Of a stretch of 60,000 nucleotides of DNA, positions 23,801 to 34,567 are shown in pieces; the stretch's first letter is position 1, and every line of letters starts with the position of its first letter. A program made the translations under genes and the position numbers. Location: contig CM060734.1 of NCBI GenBank assembly GCA_030704615.1, forward strand, positions 59,290,042 through 59,350,041, read 5' to 3'. A model generated the notes under the pieces. That model saw only the letters and a list, made by a program, of their open reading frames with translations. It searched no databases and was not told the origin of the DNA. This stretch comes from Takakia lepidozioides (Eukaryota > Streptophyta > Takakiopsida > Takakiales > Takakiaceae).

Positions 23801-26497
23801 CTAAGTCACATTCAATGTCTGCAGCTCTTGAATGTGATGGAAATACTTCTGAGTCTGCTGTACCAGTGGAACAGGAACTCAATTTGACAATCATTGTCTT
23901 CCTGTGCAATGTTGAGATCTATTTGGTGTGCAGCTCCTTACCAGGATTGGTGAATCTGCTGTTGGCATCTGAGACATGCCTTCGCCTCCAGGTCAGTTGA
24001 TTGTAGTTTTGCTTCAAGTAATCCCTCTGCTATGATTCATGTGACTTCAGGAAGTAAAAAAGAAATAAACCTTGAAACATCCTCTGAAAGCTCGAACAGC
24101 TTAAGAAAGAAAGCACTTCATGGGAAGCCAAAGAGCTTATGAGGGGAACTGAAGAAGAGCCACAAGTACGACAGGGCCCATGGACACAGTAGGAAGGGAA
24201 ATAGAAAATAGAAATGGTTCTCTTAGAAAAGGAGGAAGGGGCAAATGTAGGAAGATGCATGGGCAATAAAAATAGCCAGTTCCATAGGTCAAAATCGACT
24301 CAGCTATATTTCTAGTTTCATGAATTTGTGAAGGTGGAGGTGATGGGGACGTTAAACAACATGTCAAGTATAGAGGACAGTTTTGAGACGCTTTTGGTGG
24401 AAACGGACCTACTCCAGTTCCTGGTCACCCATGTGCAAGCAGGCATAATGGAGGACGACGTCATTCTTGAGGTACACCACATTGATTTCCTTCACTGCAA
24501 AGGATTGAGAGAAGAAAACTAGATCCATATTGGATTCAGGGGAAAATTTATTACCAGCTTGGAACAGGCATACAACATATGTAGGGTTGAAGTGCTTAAC
24601 AGCTCGTATCAGACATGTCCCTTCAATTGGCTGTGGTCATCCATCTACTTCTGTAGCGTATATGTATGAGTGCTGCAACATTCAACATCATAGAGTCCAC
24701 AGGAACTCATTGGTCTCATGTTGAAGAGCATCCTATAGAGCAGACTATTGAAGTAAGGATATGTATATACTTGATGCAATGGCCAACCAATCCAGTAGAC
24801 AAATGAAATGAAATGGTACTTTATAAGGTCCGCATGTAGTTCACAGAGAAAGAAAGGTATATGCAGTTGCAAGAAAGGATGTCCAAAATCAAAAGTACCC
24901 ACTTGTCCTTCCTTCATATTGTACAGCTCTTTGCTTATAGGTTCAAATGCCATTATCCATGGGTACAAAGCAACATGACACGTCCAAGCAGAATCACAAA
25001 ATTCACATTGTAGTATTGAATGAATGGTTGGAGTCGATCATCAAACTAGAATGTGGAATATGCAGGTCACAATGTTTATTGGCGGAATTTGTTCAAATCA
25101 AACTGCAAGCCTTCTCTCAGATGCAGGGTTGGTATGTGGGCTTCCTTCATACGAATAGAGGATTACTCTCCAAGAAATTCATAGACACATCAGCCTGCTG
25201 ATTGCAGACTTACAATCACTCCACCTTCATTCTGTTTTTATGTCTGATGTGTGTAGCAAGAGTTGCAATGGCTTGGTAGTTCCAGCAACTGAAATGAAAT
25301 GCTGGTAGATCACTGACTGTGGATATGTAGTTCTAACATCTCAGATGGATAACTCACTCATCGCTGTGGCTTAAGTCTGTTATTCCGATTGTGCGTTAGC
25401 AGGTCAATAAGATGTGCACTTTGTTTCTTGACTCAAGGTTGGACAAAGAATTGACCACTCAGGTATTTGATCCTTCCCATTACCTTGAAATTACAATCTG
25501 CACTGCATTGATACATTCACTTCCTGTACTGTTAAGCCATTTTTAAGCCAATAACAGGAAGAAGGTAGAGCATGGCAAAAGATAGGAGGAAGCCTGTGAC
25601 ACTTGACTTTTTGCTTTTGGACAACACTCAAGTTTTAGTGACATACACTTTCATAGCATCTGGTGCTAAATGACATGATAGGTGCTAGACAGGCACATGA
25701 GTGGTCTCTATCCATCGATTTCAGTTCTTTGATCTTCACCTGGCTGCCTTCTGAACAGTTACTGTACACATTCTGCCAGTTTTTGCTCTACGAAACCACA
25801 AGGAGCGACCTTCTTGGTTTTGATCCAAAGGTAATTGGCCTCAGTATTCCCTATGTTTAGTGAACATACTTTTGCCTACAGATACTTAGTTCTTGACCTG
25901 GAGCTTGAATGTGATTCAACTTGTTCCAAATGAAAGCATCAAATTACTTGACTTATGTTGAGATAAGTTGTGGGATGTGGTTGTCTGTATTACCAGGTGG
26001 TGGTTTCCATTTTGGAGTTATCTCAGGTTCTCTTTCAGTCTTCTTCCCATTCGATTTGCAGCCTCCTCTATTGTGTACATAGATTTGTGCTGTACCAGAC
26101 TGCTTAGGAAACTGCAGCTTCCTCTGTGCAACACATGTAGAAATATTTTTGGTTTCAGGAGCCGAAGTAACTCGTCTCTCTGGACGAGGAAGAATTTGTC
26201 ATTCTTTTGGGTTGATCCAGACCAACTCATTGTTGCGGACTTTATGTTCCCAATCTATAATCTGACAAACTCAACAAACAAGTTGCCTCTATGTGTCACA
26301 TGGCTACCTGATCGATCTACATCTATTCATGGAATTTTCGCAAATGGCATTCAAATCAGGGTAAGAAGACGACGAAACTGAGTGACATTGCAGACATCAT
26401 GGTGAACACAATAGCAGAAGTGGACACACAATGGTGTGCAAAGCTGAAGTGGTTGAAGTTTGCCAGCCACAATCTGGATATACTTCCAATGCAACAG
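17839..26497 (+). CDS. Kinesin-II accessory subunit KAP3-like, multi-exon, possibly decayed
   Basis: A series of plus-strand segments, most bounded by AG/GT, matches KAP3 armadillo-repeat protein in colinear order: 17839-17932 (FEAHVGNLYEDLDAK), 18461-18568 (GALARILREEGRKSFNL), 19741-19830 (LLYMAISLLHNIAEN), 20570-20678 (VSFLKKLSIFKENKNSM), 20809-20910 (LRLLWNLSFDASLRTDM), 21116-21178, 22640-22726 (LLYNLSMDSNGRLKF), 23084-23157 (LLALAVNLTCVPANSE), 23418-23492 (AVRFQDPLLFK), 23660-23709 (VIRNISQLDSAKP), 24334-24471 (GTLNNMSSIEDSFETLL), 25066-25127, about 25657-25830 (FCQFLLYETTRSDLLGF) and about 26360-26497 (IAEVDTQWCAKLKWLKF). KAP3 links the kinesin-II motor to intraflagellar transport cargo. 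The N-terminus, a few internal stretches and the C-terminal tail were not found, and some boundaries are imperfect, so it may be a pseudogene. Confidence 0.75.
19541..19610 (+). repeat. Dispersed intron repeat, copy 1
   Basis: Core CATAAGCTCTTTGAGCTTTCC followed by a GTTATTAAGTACCATT segment and CATTTCATTTC. Shared with copies near 20388, 21300, 24815 and 28100. Confidence 0.65.
20388..20452 (+). repeat. Dispersed intron repeat, copy 2
   Basis: CATAAGCTCTTTGAGCTTTC, then ACGTTATAAAGTACCA and CATCATTTGTTTC, in the same order as copy 1. Confidence 0.65.
21288..21350 (-). repeat. Dispersed intron repeat, copy 3 (inverted)
   Basis: Reverse complement of the same core: TAATGTCCGCGGAAGGCTC then AAAGAGCTTGAGGGACAAG. 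Confidence 0.55.
21750..22560 (-). mobile_element. LINE fragment (RT to 3' region) in a KAP intron
   Basis: Minus-strand reading gives MYETVMGTVKVAG, then HSNIGVKQGCPFSPTLFGIY with DALEGYIV, the motif C region LLYADGV (second catalytic Asp replaced by Gly, at about 22276-22287), and a degenerate C-terminal region ending near 21750. It is the same family as the plus-strand copy at 26780-27990. It lies between the KAP-like exons at 21116-21178 and 22640-22726, opposite in orientation to the gene. Confidence 0.8.
24800..24855 (-). repeat. Dispersed intron repeat, copy 4 (inverted, partial)
   Basis: GAAATGAAATGGTACTTTAT followed by AAGGTCCGCATG is the reverse complement of the 3' half of the repeat. 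Confidence 0.5.
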
Positions 26498-26779
26498 GTA
26501 TGACTGCTTTTCAACTTTGAAGACATGTCAGACAAACCATATCTAAAGCTCCCATTCTCTGGGTATGATGCAGAAAATTTCTGGACCTTTCGATCTGGTG
26601 CAGAGAATGGGAAGGGATGGGAAGGGATTGATGAGTAGTCTTGTTGTTAGAGCTTGTCCCATATGTGCTTTGCCATTGTTGTTGAACAGTACAAAGTTCT
26701 TTTCTTTCCCTGTCACTCTCCCATCTACCTCCTCAACTTTCTCCACTCATATATATGCACCATTTGGGTCGTGGCCATG

Positions 26780-27990
26780 GAACTTGATGATTGGGCTGTA
26801 ACCTCTCAGTTCCACACCACTGGACAAGCAGGCTTCCGGCGCAACTGGTCCACCCTTGACCACAACTTCACTCTTCGAAGTATGGTAGAATGGGCAACCT
26901 GCGACAGAAAAATGGTATATGCTTGCTTCGCGGACTTCCGAAAGGCTTTCGATTCCGTCCCTCAGGCCCTACTTCTTGAAAGATTACATAGGATGCAGGT
27001 CTCTCCAGACCTCACATGGGCCATTTTATGCATGTATGAGACTGTCATTGGCATGGTGAAGGTTGCAGGGAAGATCTCCAAAGAGGTGCACAGCAACATT
27101 AGGGTCAAACAGGGCTGCCCTCTCTTACCTACCCTATCTGGCATCTATATAGATGCTTTGGAAGGATACATTGTGATTTCACGACTTCAAGCTCTTGCTG
27201 CTTGAAGAGGAAACTCCGATCTGCATGGCCATTGAAAACCATGATCTTAGTTGTGCTTAGGTTCACCTGCAACTAGTCTTTGGATAAGTCAACCAGGATG
27301 AAAAGGTGTAGTTGTAGGAAGACAAGAACTTGTACCAACAGAACAACATCATCAGTGTACAAAAGTACTGATTGTGTTGGTCCCCCATCGAAAAGCACCC
27401 CACTCCATACCCATGCCTGGGGCTGGTTATCCACTCACCCAATTTTCAGTTTGCATCCACTGCTATGGACGATTGACAAAGGGAAAGGCTGCCTCCATAC
27501 GCCTTCAGGCTTAATGCAAACTGATGGCTGAGTTCTGGGTAGCTGGTGTCCCAGTTTCCTGGTGGGAAAAAAATCTAGAACCAATGCAATTGTCTTCCCT
27601 CCAGGAAATGCTTGGAGCTAGAGGGACAACACCATCACCAATTCTATGTGCAGTATTGCATGTGTCCCACTTCAAACCGAGGCCACCTTCCGGCTTACCT
27701 CTTTCTTACAAGGTTGCAAGCCCTTCCGCCCAAAGGGTTGACATTCCGGGCCCTCACAACATCTAGCAGGCTAAAACAGCTAGTTGCAAAAACCTCCTCA
27801 GGTCTCCAACTTCTTTGGGCACCATGGATTCTCCCTGGCTTCAAGACTGCCACAACATACGGAGGGAGGTGGAACTTCGTCCAAGCGTGACCGCAACCTG
27901 AGGCATCAGACTTCATATCAGACAAACCTGCTAACCAGCCAATTTTACAACAAAACTGCAGTTCTATTGAGAGCCATTCTTGGTCCTCCA
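26780..27990 (+). mobile_element. LINE fragment with internal inversion
   Basis: The plus strand encodes an RT stretch: GQAGFRRNWSTLDHNF, ACFADFRKAFDSVPQALL (motif A with intact Asp), LHRMQVSPDLTWAIL, and RVKQGCPLLPTLSGIY with DALEGYIV, up to about 27180. The expected next segment, including motif C (YTDDVVLL), is found on the minus strand between about 27410 and 27185. Colinear plus-strand similarity to the 3' half of the copy at 21750-22560 then resumes to about 27990. The element is therefore a full RT region whose catalytic segment has been flipped. It follows the last recognised KAP exon. Confidence 0.75.
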
Positions 27991-28677
27991 TGATGGTAGA
28001 ATCTTGCAGCCCAACTGCCTGTCTGCAACCTTGATCAAGGCTGTTTCCAGGCTGCTTGTGCAGGGTACCACTCTCTTTTCTTGTTTCATTATTTCCCTTG
28101 TCCCATAAGCTCTTGGAACGTTATGAAGTATCATTTCATTTCTTCCTTCTTTCTCTGGCATGAAGCAGGTTTAGGGGTTAGAGCTTGCCTAGAACTGGTC
28201 TGTGACTGTGTTGTCAATTGCTGGAGATTCCCTTTCCTTTTCACTCCTGAGAGAGGGCAACTTTCAGACGTTACAGAAACTTGAAAGCATTGAATTCTTA
28301 GGACAACTGTTATTGAAACTGTGAAGCTTCTGTGATTCGGCCACAATTTCTATCCCTGCTTGACAGTTCTATCCCCTTCCACTTGATTGTTACAGGAGCA
28401 GGAGGTATGAGTGCATAACATGCAATTTGGAATTGTATGAGGAACGAAATTTTCAACTTGGCAAGATGGATTGATTGAGATCCAAGAAACCATGTACAGT
28501 AACAAAAGGCAGGCTCCAGCAAGCACTTCCCTAGAAGAACATGATAATCATACTCCATAGAATCATACATAGTCCAGGTGGATTACGAGTCTAACATTGA
28601 CCCAAGATTTTGGGTAGGTAAAATTACATTTATTCAAAACTTGATCTTCAATAATAACTCAGCCAGGGTAAACATCC
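27991..28677. other. Intergenic between the LINE and the DEAD-box gene
   Basis: Contains one copy of the dispersed intron repeat at 28095-28152 and the probable 3' untranslated region of the minus-strand helicase near 28600-28677. No other gene recognised; KAP C-terminal sequence was looked for and not found. Confidence 0.4.
28095..28152 (+). repeat. Dispersed intron repeat, copy 5
   Basis: TTGTCCCATAAGCTCTTGGA, then ACGTTATGAAGTATCATTTC, same order as copies 1 and 2 with a short deletion in the core. Confidence 0.55.
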
Positions 28678-30543
28678 CTATCTTTTCCGCCGCTTATGCT
28701 TCTTTCCCATATGTGTTGATCCCTTGGCTTTCCCAGCCACATTCCTTTCTACCTTTCTGCTATCGTTCCTTCGCTTGGAACCAACAGAGAAGGCACTCAG
28801 AGCATCATCATTGCGGGGTCTCTTGTTCTTCTTGCGCCTAAGTATATAGCTCGATTGTGAGAGCCCCATGGCTGCCCTTGCCAGATTGACTGCCCGACTT
28901 GCCGCCTCCGTAGTTGGGTCCCGCAGATATTCAGGGACAGTCTTCAGATGAGCTGTCGGCTGTTGCTTACTCAGCACCTTGTCATGTTTCAACAGCTCCA
29001 GATCAGTAGGATTGTCTTCAAAATGCGCTTTCAAGCGCTCAGAGTTCAGAATCTCCATCCGCAACTCCTTCGCTCGTGCCTCCCTCACCACAATCTTGGT
29101 GACTCCCCTCATCACATCCTCTGCCCTGTACCGTAGAGATTCTACTGCATTTGTTGTAAGTAAAGGGAAGGGGACAATTTGTGCTTTCGTATGACTATGG
29201 CTGTAATCCCCACCACTCAACTCTGACTTGATTTGACTCAGTACCTCTTCTTCTTCTGGACACACAAGCGAAACTGATATGCCAGTGCTCCCTGCCCGTC
29301 CTGTCCTTCCAATCCGGTGAATGTACCCTGATACACTCACAGGCATGTCCTGGTTTATCACTGTGCGAACATTCTTGAAATCAATGCCTCTAACTACTCC
29401 AAATTCAGCCTCAGCTAAGCTTTTCTTGCCTGCATGTTTGGAAGCTGCCGCCCCTGCCCCTGCCCCTGCCCCCTCTGCTTCGTGTTGCTCCTTGCCAGGC
29501 TCGCCAACTGTTTGATAGAGTTTTCCATCATCAGTGGCTATAAGGTACTCAAACAAACCCATGTTAAACTGCTGAAGGATGTGTTGGCGCGAATTTTGGG
29601 GCAACTCTGCATTAAGAACTGCGGATTTTATACCAAACTGCTCCAAAAAGAGTTTGAGTCGAAACCCACCATCGATTGAATTGACGAAGATGAGAGCTTT
29701 CTTCTGTATCAACTCATAGCGCAGAAGCGCCAAGGCATACAGCAACTTATCTTTAGGCTTGCACTGAATAACAAATTGTTGCACTGTCTTCGGCACGATG
29801 CTGGCATCATCCGAGCCATCAACCTCCGTGAGAGTCAGAGTAACAGGATTGTGGAGCACTAGTTTTTTCAGCTTGTCAACATCCGGGCAGGAGGTGGCGG
29901 ACATCAGCAGACACTGGCACCGACGAGGAATATGGAGGGCCAGACTCCGCAGATCGTCCTCATAACCATATGTCAGTAACAAATCTGCCTCGTCTAGCAC
30001 TAGCACTGACATAGACTCCTGAAGCGCAGAAGGAGAAAATACGCTGTGGGTAATGCATGCAGCGATCCGCGCTGGAGTCGCTACCAAGATGTCAGGTATT
30101 CTAGCCAATGCCGACTTTAAAGTTGAGGCTGACATGGTGGTTGCTAACTGGACCACCGTCAGCGTTCTCCCACACTGCTCAGAAAGCGCCACCACCTCAT
30201 CATACACCTGCTGGCAAAGCTCTCGAGTCGGCACAAGCACCATCGCTCTTGGACCCGTGGGGGCGGACTCCTCAGCCAGCAGCTTGTGCAACAAAGGTAA
30301 CAGATATGCAAGCGTCTTCCCAGACCCAGTTCGTGCCCGAGCCACTACATCTTTTCCTTCCAGAATTAGAGGGATGGCCTTCACCTGAATAGGGGTAGGC
30401 ACTGACACACCTCGCTTACTGAGCGCGCGCAGCAACCGCGCGTCCAGTCCCATCTCCTCGAACCCCACTTCTTCCTCCTCCTCTTCCCCCTCCTCCTCAT
30501 CGTCGTTCCTCCCATCTCCAGCTGCTTGCTTCAAACCTGCCAT
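28678..30543 (-). CDS. DEAD-box RNA helicase, DBP9/DDX56 type
   Basis: Intronless ORF of 621 codons; the start is the ATG at 30543-30541 because the open frame upstream has only non-ATG codons. After an acidic Glu/Asp-rich N-terminus come the Q motif (FEEMGLDARLL, then VPTPIQ), motif I ARTGSGKT, PTRELCQQ, TPARIAA, DEAD in VLVLDEADLLL, SAT in LMSATS, LIFVNSID, RGIDFKNV and HRIGRTGRAG. A Gly/Ala-rich insert sits between motifs IV and V, and the C-terminus is strongly basic (KKNKRPRNDD, KKHKRRKR), fitting nucleolar retention. The family acts in 60S ribosomal subunit assembly. The assignment to the DBP9/DDX56 subgroup rests on the RGIDF motif V and the insert position. All catalytic motifs are intact. 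Confidence 0.92.
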   Translation of the reverse strand: MAGLKQAAGDGRNDDEEEGEEEEEEVGFEEMGLDARLLRALSKRGVSVPTPIQVKAIPLILEGKDVVARARTGSGKTLAYLLPLLHKLLAEESAPTGPRAMVLVPTRELCQQVYDEVVALSEQCGRTLTVVQLATTMSASTLKSALARIPDILVATPARIAACITHSVFSPSALQESMSVLVLDEADLLLTYGYEDDLRSLALHIPRRCQCLLMSATSCPDVDKLKKLVLHNPVTLTLTEVDGSDDASIVPKTVQQFVIQCKPKDKLLYALALLRYELIQKKALIFVNSIDGGFRLKLFLEQFGIKSAVLNAELPQNSRQHILQQFNMGLFEYLIATDDGKLYQTVGEPGKEQHEAEGAGAGAGAAASKHAGKKSLAEAEFGVVRGIDFKNVRTVINQDMPVSVSGYIHRIGRTGRAGSTGISVSLVCPEEEEVLSQIKSELSGGDYSHSHTKAQIVPFPLLTTNAVESLRYRAEDVMRGVTKIVVREARAKELRMEILNSERLKAHFEDNPTDLELLKHDKVLSKQQPTAHLKTVPEYLRDPTTEAASRAVNLARAAMGLSQSSYILRRKKNKRPRNDDALSAFSVGSKRRNDSRKVERNVAGKAKGSTHMGKKHKRRKR

Positions 30544-30625
30544 AGCTTTCTTCACCAATACAACAGCAATCTCCCCCTCCACCAACCTCCTCTTCTTCGT
30601 CTTCTCTCTGCCCTTCTCTCCTACT

Positions 30626-30639
30626 AAACCCTAAACCCT
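30626..30639. promoter_or_regulatory. Telo-box upstream of the DEAD-box helicase
   Basis: AAACCCTAAACCCT, a double plant telo-box, 83 bp upstream of the helicase ATG; further AACCCTAG copies follow at 30640 and 30722. Telo-boxes are typical of plant ribosome-biogenesis and translation genes, which fits the product. Confidence 0.7.
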
Positions 30640-30797
30640 CAACCCTAGAAAAGTTTCATCCATAATAATCAACATTTCATTTGTTCTGCAAGAATTTATT
30701 ACATACTTGATGCCAGCCCTCAACCCTAGAAACATTTCATCCATAATAATCAACATTTCATTCGTTCTGCAGGAATTCATTACATACTTGATGCCAG
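30640..30797. repeat. 82-bp tandem duplication in the divergent promoter
   Basis: AACCCTAGAAAAGTTTCATC at 30640 and AACCCTAGAAACATTTCATC at 30722 begin two copies about 75 bp long and about 95% identical, both ending TACATACTTGATGCCA. The duplication lies between the helicase and the divergent ORF, and doubles the telo-box half-site. Confidence 0.85.
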
Positions 30798-31238
30798 GCA
30801 ACGGCTTTCTTCTATTCGCAACGAAACCCGACGTCGGTTGGACGTTTACGTTCGTCGAGTTCTCTCTTCTCGTCTCTCTTCTCTCTTGTCTCTTCTCTCT
30901 CCTTCCTTTCTTGGTTCGTGCTCCGTTGTTCTCGTGCTGTTTGCTGTTTGCTTCCCTCTGTCGATGCTTGCGTCTATGCGAGCTGGGTTCCGCAGAGATT
31001 TCTTGATGGTTGAAAAGTCTCTCGTTCTACCTTTCCTTGTCAAAGGAAGGTCTCTAGATTTTTTACACTGCTTGCCTCAGAAAGTTTTCCGGTTGTATTT
31101 CTCATATGTGATCTCCCTTTACCAGTGGGCGCTTGCAGTTGTGGGCGTCTTGTGATCTTCACATCGTCTGTCCATCATTTTCCCGGAGAATTCTGGTGTC
31201 TGTCCCGTCATTTTGTGAGTCTGCATGCACGGACAGGT

Positions 31239-32084
31239 ATGGAACATGGAAATTCATCGCCAACAGATGAAGCTTTTCTGGACAAACATTCACCAGAAAC
31301 GGAAGCTATGGTGGAGACACAAGTTGGAAGCCAGGGAGGCGTAGCTCCTCAGATTCCAGACCGTTCTAACGAATGCAGGTTTTGGGATTCCACACAGCGG
31401 TCATTGGGTACGGGAGGGCAAACCAGCGCTGGTGTTCCGTCTTTCACTTCCCTTCTTGCAAGCACCCATAGTCCTCTGCAATTGGACTTGGCAAGTAACA
31501 AGTCCGCGGTGGAATCTGAAAGCCTTGTTTGTAATAGTAAGTCGGTGGACTCGGAGGGCAAGAAAGATGAAAGTGTGTGTGTGCACAATGAACCTGAATC
31601 TTCGATCTTGCCATCTGGTTCGCCTGGCTTGCTAGTGACTTGCGCTTCCCCAAGAGAGAAGTCTGAGGATTGCAAATCTTTGACCCAATTTGTGGAGATT
31701 ACATTGAAGCATGTTTGTGCGCATGTTTCAGGCAGCACCGGTCAGACTTCGATCTGTAAATGTGGAACCTCCCAGCAATTTGGAGGTGCTGGTAATGTAG
31801 AAACGCGATTGAGCCGTGAGTCTGGAAGTTCAAGTTATGAGATTGAGTCACTTAGAACTGTAGTTGACAAAGAAATTTGTGCACATGCTACACACCCTTC
31901 TTCAACAGCATCCCCCTTACCACCTGAGGTTACAAAGGGGTCTTGTTCACCGAAGACCCCTCCAGGAAGAAGCGCTGATCCACAAGATCCTGGAGCACCA
32001 GTGAAAGTACGCATTGAGAGGGGTCCTCCTACCACTCGGCTGCGAGGCCGTGCTCGCCGAAGACTGAACTTCGACAACTTGTAA
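31239..32084 (+). CDS. Unrecognised Ser-rich protein, divergent from the helicase
   Basis: 281-codon ORF from ATG at 31239 with no known fold. It is rich in Ser, Glu, Thr and Cys, and ends with a basic patch containing TRLRGRARRRLNFDNL. A short basic RRRLNF-like motif occurs in some plant tesmin/TSO1-like (CPP) proteins ahead of the cysteine-rich CXC domain, but no CXC domain was found downstream, so that link is weak. After the stop a second open stretch in another frame runs to a GTAAGT donor-like site near 32200, so the annotated stop may reflect a 1-base change and the gene may continue. A transcript start is likely in the TC-rich stretch 30850-30920. Confidence 0.45.
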   Translation: MEHGNSSPTDEAFLDKHSPETEAMVETQVGSQGGVAPQIPDRSNECRFWDSTQRSLGTGGQTSAGVPSFTSLLASTHSPLQLDLASNKSAVESESLVCNSKSVDSEGKKDESVCVHNEPESSILPSGSPGLLVTCASPREKSEDCKSLTQFVEITLKHVCAHVSGSTGQTSICKCGTSQQFGGAGNVETRLSRESGSSSYEIESLRTVVDKEICAHATHPSSTASPLPPEVTKGSCSPKTPPGRSADPQDPGAPVKVRIERGPPTTRLRGRARRRLNFDNL

Positions 32085-33990
32085 ATCTGCATCTAGTCAC
32101 CAATCCGATATCTGCTTTGATGCTACAAGCAGATCTACAAAACCTGAAACTTTGGCTGCAGAAGAATTGAAGCAGTCGATGTCCTCAAAATCTTCTCCAG
32201 TTGTAAGTTCTTGCTGCTATGGGTCTTGCCAAATAGCAATGTAATTAAAATGTAGTGATGATAAACATGGGCTTTGTACAGCTATGCATTGTCATTTGCC
32301 ACTAGCTTGGTGGCGTCAATGTTCTTGGCCTTTGCTTGGTCTACTTGGATGTGCAGAGCTTCATCGGATGGGGTTGCTGTGAAGACCGTTTCCAACACTC
32401 ATATCAGGAAGGATGCACGATGTCATGCATTGCATAAGATGATGACTTCGGTGAGCATTTCTGGGAGTTCCATGCAAATTCCAGTGGATATAGGATAGGT
32501 CACCCGTAATCTGCTTAGGAGTTTATGTGCTGGATCTTGCTTTTAGTTACCTGCAAAGTATGAAACATGGGTCATGTCTGCAGCATGCCATCTGAGTATG
32601 TGCCTTGTCGCAGGGGGGTGGTCTTGACTGTATCTTTCTGAATTATGTGGAGGTGATGAAGTTCAAGCTGTGAGAAAGATGTGACCTACATCAGTTTCTT
32701 GCAGCATCATCTGCAGAGTAGGTGGAGAAGCAAAAGTTAGATTCATGGTTGGTGAAAAAAAATCAGACTGTTAATGAATAAGAGTGGCCTAGAATTGTAC
32801 CGAAGTAGAGCAAAACTGATTAGAAGGTGTGCAACTGTTGGGTTGTGTCACTAAATCTACTCATGAAGCACCCATCAATAGACTAGTGGTTGACAACAAT
32901 GTGACCAATTATATGCGACCAACTCTTCATGAATTTCTCATAACCTTAGGTAGGTATGCATCTGAACTTTCACTTTGTAAAGGCCAATTTTCATTGAAAC
33001 TGAAGAAACCAGGCCCCCCTTGTCAGTGTTCTGCATCATAGGGTTTGGACCACCACAATCTTTTGTGACAGGGCCTTTTTGGTGATTTTGGCCCCCCTCC
33101 CTTTCCATAAAGGAGAATCTGTTTGGTCCAATGAAATAAATAGCATGTGAGGTACATAGTTCACTACATAATGATTGAGAATCCTCTTGCAGCATTACAG
33201 GAGCTTGCATTTTTCGCAGAAGTGGAGGAGTTGTCTGTTAAGATACCCAGAATCAAGTCATCCCATTCATCTGTTCATCAAGATGTGGGGGTGCCACAGA
33301 GATGAGCATGCAGTTCACTGGAAGGCCAAACTTTCAACTTCTTTACAAATGGTAGTCATGTCATATCTTCCACCTTTTCACCAGAATAAGAATGCCAACA
33401 GCAAACACAAGCAGCCGATTAAACAGAGTCAGTACTTAACATCTTTTCCAGGTGGGTGAGAGTGAAATTCAAGACTGGGAAGGAATGCAAGATAGAAATG
33501 TCACTTACCTTGCCCATACCTTTATGAGAAGGTCATTGTCAGACATGGAGGACGAGTCACTAAACAGGTCCACACCCCCAGCCCACCACACACCCCCCCC
33601 CCCCCCCCCCTCCTCTCTCCCCCACCACGTACAGTTTGCTCTTCTGCTCTTCACTACAACAAACGAAATAACAAAGATGTGCAGAAGGCTCAGCATCATG
33701 TGCCATTTTCTTGCCCTTGCATTGGACATCTCTGCTATTTCATCTTGCTGCGTGAAGGACATGGCATCATTTGGAAGGAGTCAGGTAGTGTGGATACTGA
33801 GGAAATAATGGCTCAAAAACCACGCCTTCGGTCAGACCTGTGTTTAAAGTAGAGGGCTCTCCCACCTCATGTTTTCTATTAGTCACGGCCCCATAAGCTA
33901 CAGCTTTCAATTCAGTTCTTTGGCCTGCAAGTAAGATAAGAGCAAAGCAATAGATTCATGTGGAAAATACCCTTCTCCTCTACTGAGCCT
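32085..33990. other. Intergenic or intronic, no recognisable domain
   Basis: Several short plus-strand open stretches (for example 32274-32498, 32829-33041, 33452-33808) could be exons of the preceding gene, but none shows a known motif. A run of about 20 C at 33590-33610 sits in one of them. Confidence 0.35.
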
Positions 33991-33995
33991 CTAAG

Positions 33996-34567
33996 TCAAC
34001 GTTGAATGAGTCCATTGCATGAGTTCTGAGGTTCGGAGAGATCTGCAGCATCGGATTCACTGCACTCATAGCATTTCCGAATTGATGTAGCAAACAAGGT
34101 ATCACGTTGCTTCTTCCAGGCAATGCGCTCTGTCACAGTCGCATGAGTTTTTTTTTTACACACCATAAAGAGAGTTTTCACTCCTGCCTTGTAGATCTCT
34201 CCCATGCATGCGAGACCATTTCCGTCGTGGGTAGAATGCAGCCCCGCTCTGCCTATGGTGGGCGCAAGAACATAACTCACCCCATCCAGGGGCAACTGCA
34301 AACAAATGACAATGATAATCTCACAGATGCGAGACAGTTTGAAGGGGTAGAAGCCCTAGCTTGTCGCCACCCACCACATAGAGCCAAGGCCTTCACGCTC
34401 CCAATCTTGGAAATGGGTCTCGATGTGAGAAGGCACCGACAACGCTTGAAACTACACCGCATTTGAAATTGCTGGCGACATGGTAGCTCCCCCGCTAAAC
34501 GGTGAAGTACATCACCCGGCAGCAACTCCGGCGAGACAGAGCAGCTGAGCTTCCTTCTCTTGCTCAT
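33996..34567 (-). pseudogene. F-box protein fragment, frameshifted
   Basis: Starts at ATG 34567-34565 with SPELLPGDVLHRLAGELPC, which fits the first helix of an F-box, followed by CSFKRCRCLLTS, where a KRWRxLL-type helix is expected. The frame stops at 34277-34279. A second minus-strand frame from about 34301 to 33996 continues with DGVSYVLAPTIGRAGL, which could be the associated beta-rich region. F-box proteins recruit substrates to SCF ubiquitin ligases. The frame change and the short length (normally 350-450 residues) suggest a broken gene; an undetected intron is the alternative. Confidence 0.45.

Noticed and set aside
30544-30585. Earlier start of the helicase at 30585
   Set aside because: The codon there is TTG; the first ATG is at 30543 and precedes the acidic region.
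31239-32084. Assignment as a tesmin/TSO1-like CXC protein
   Set aside because: Only a short basic RRRLNF motif supports it and no CXC domain was found downstream.
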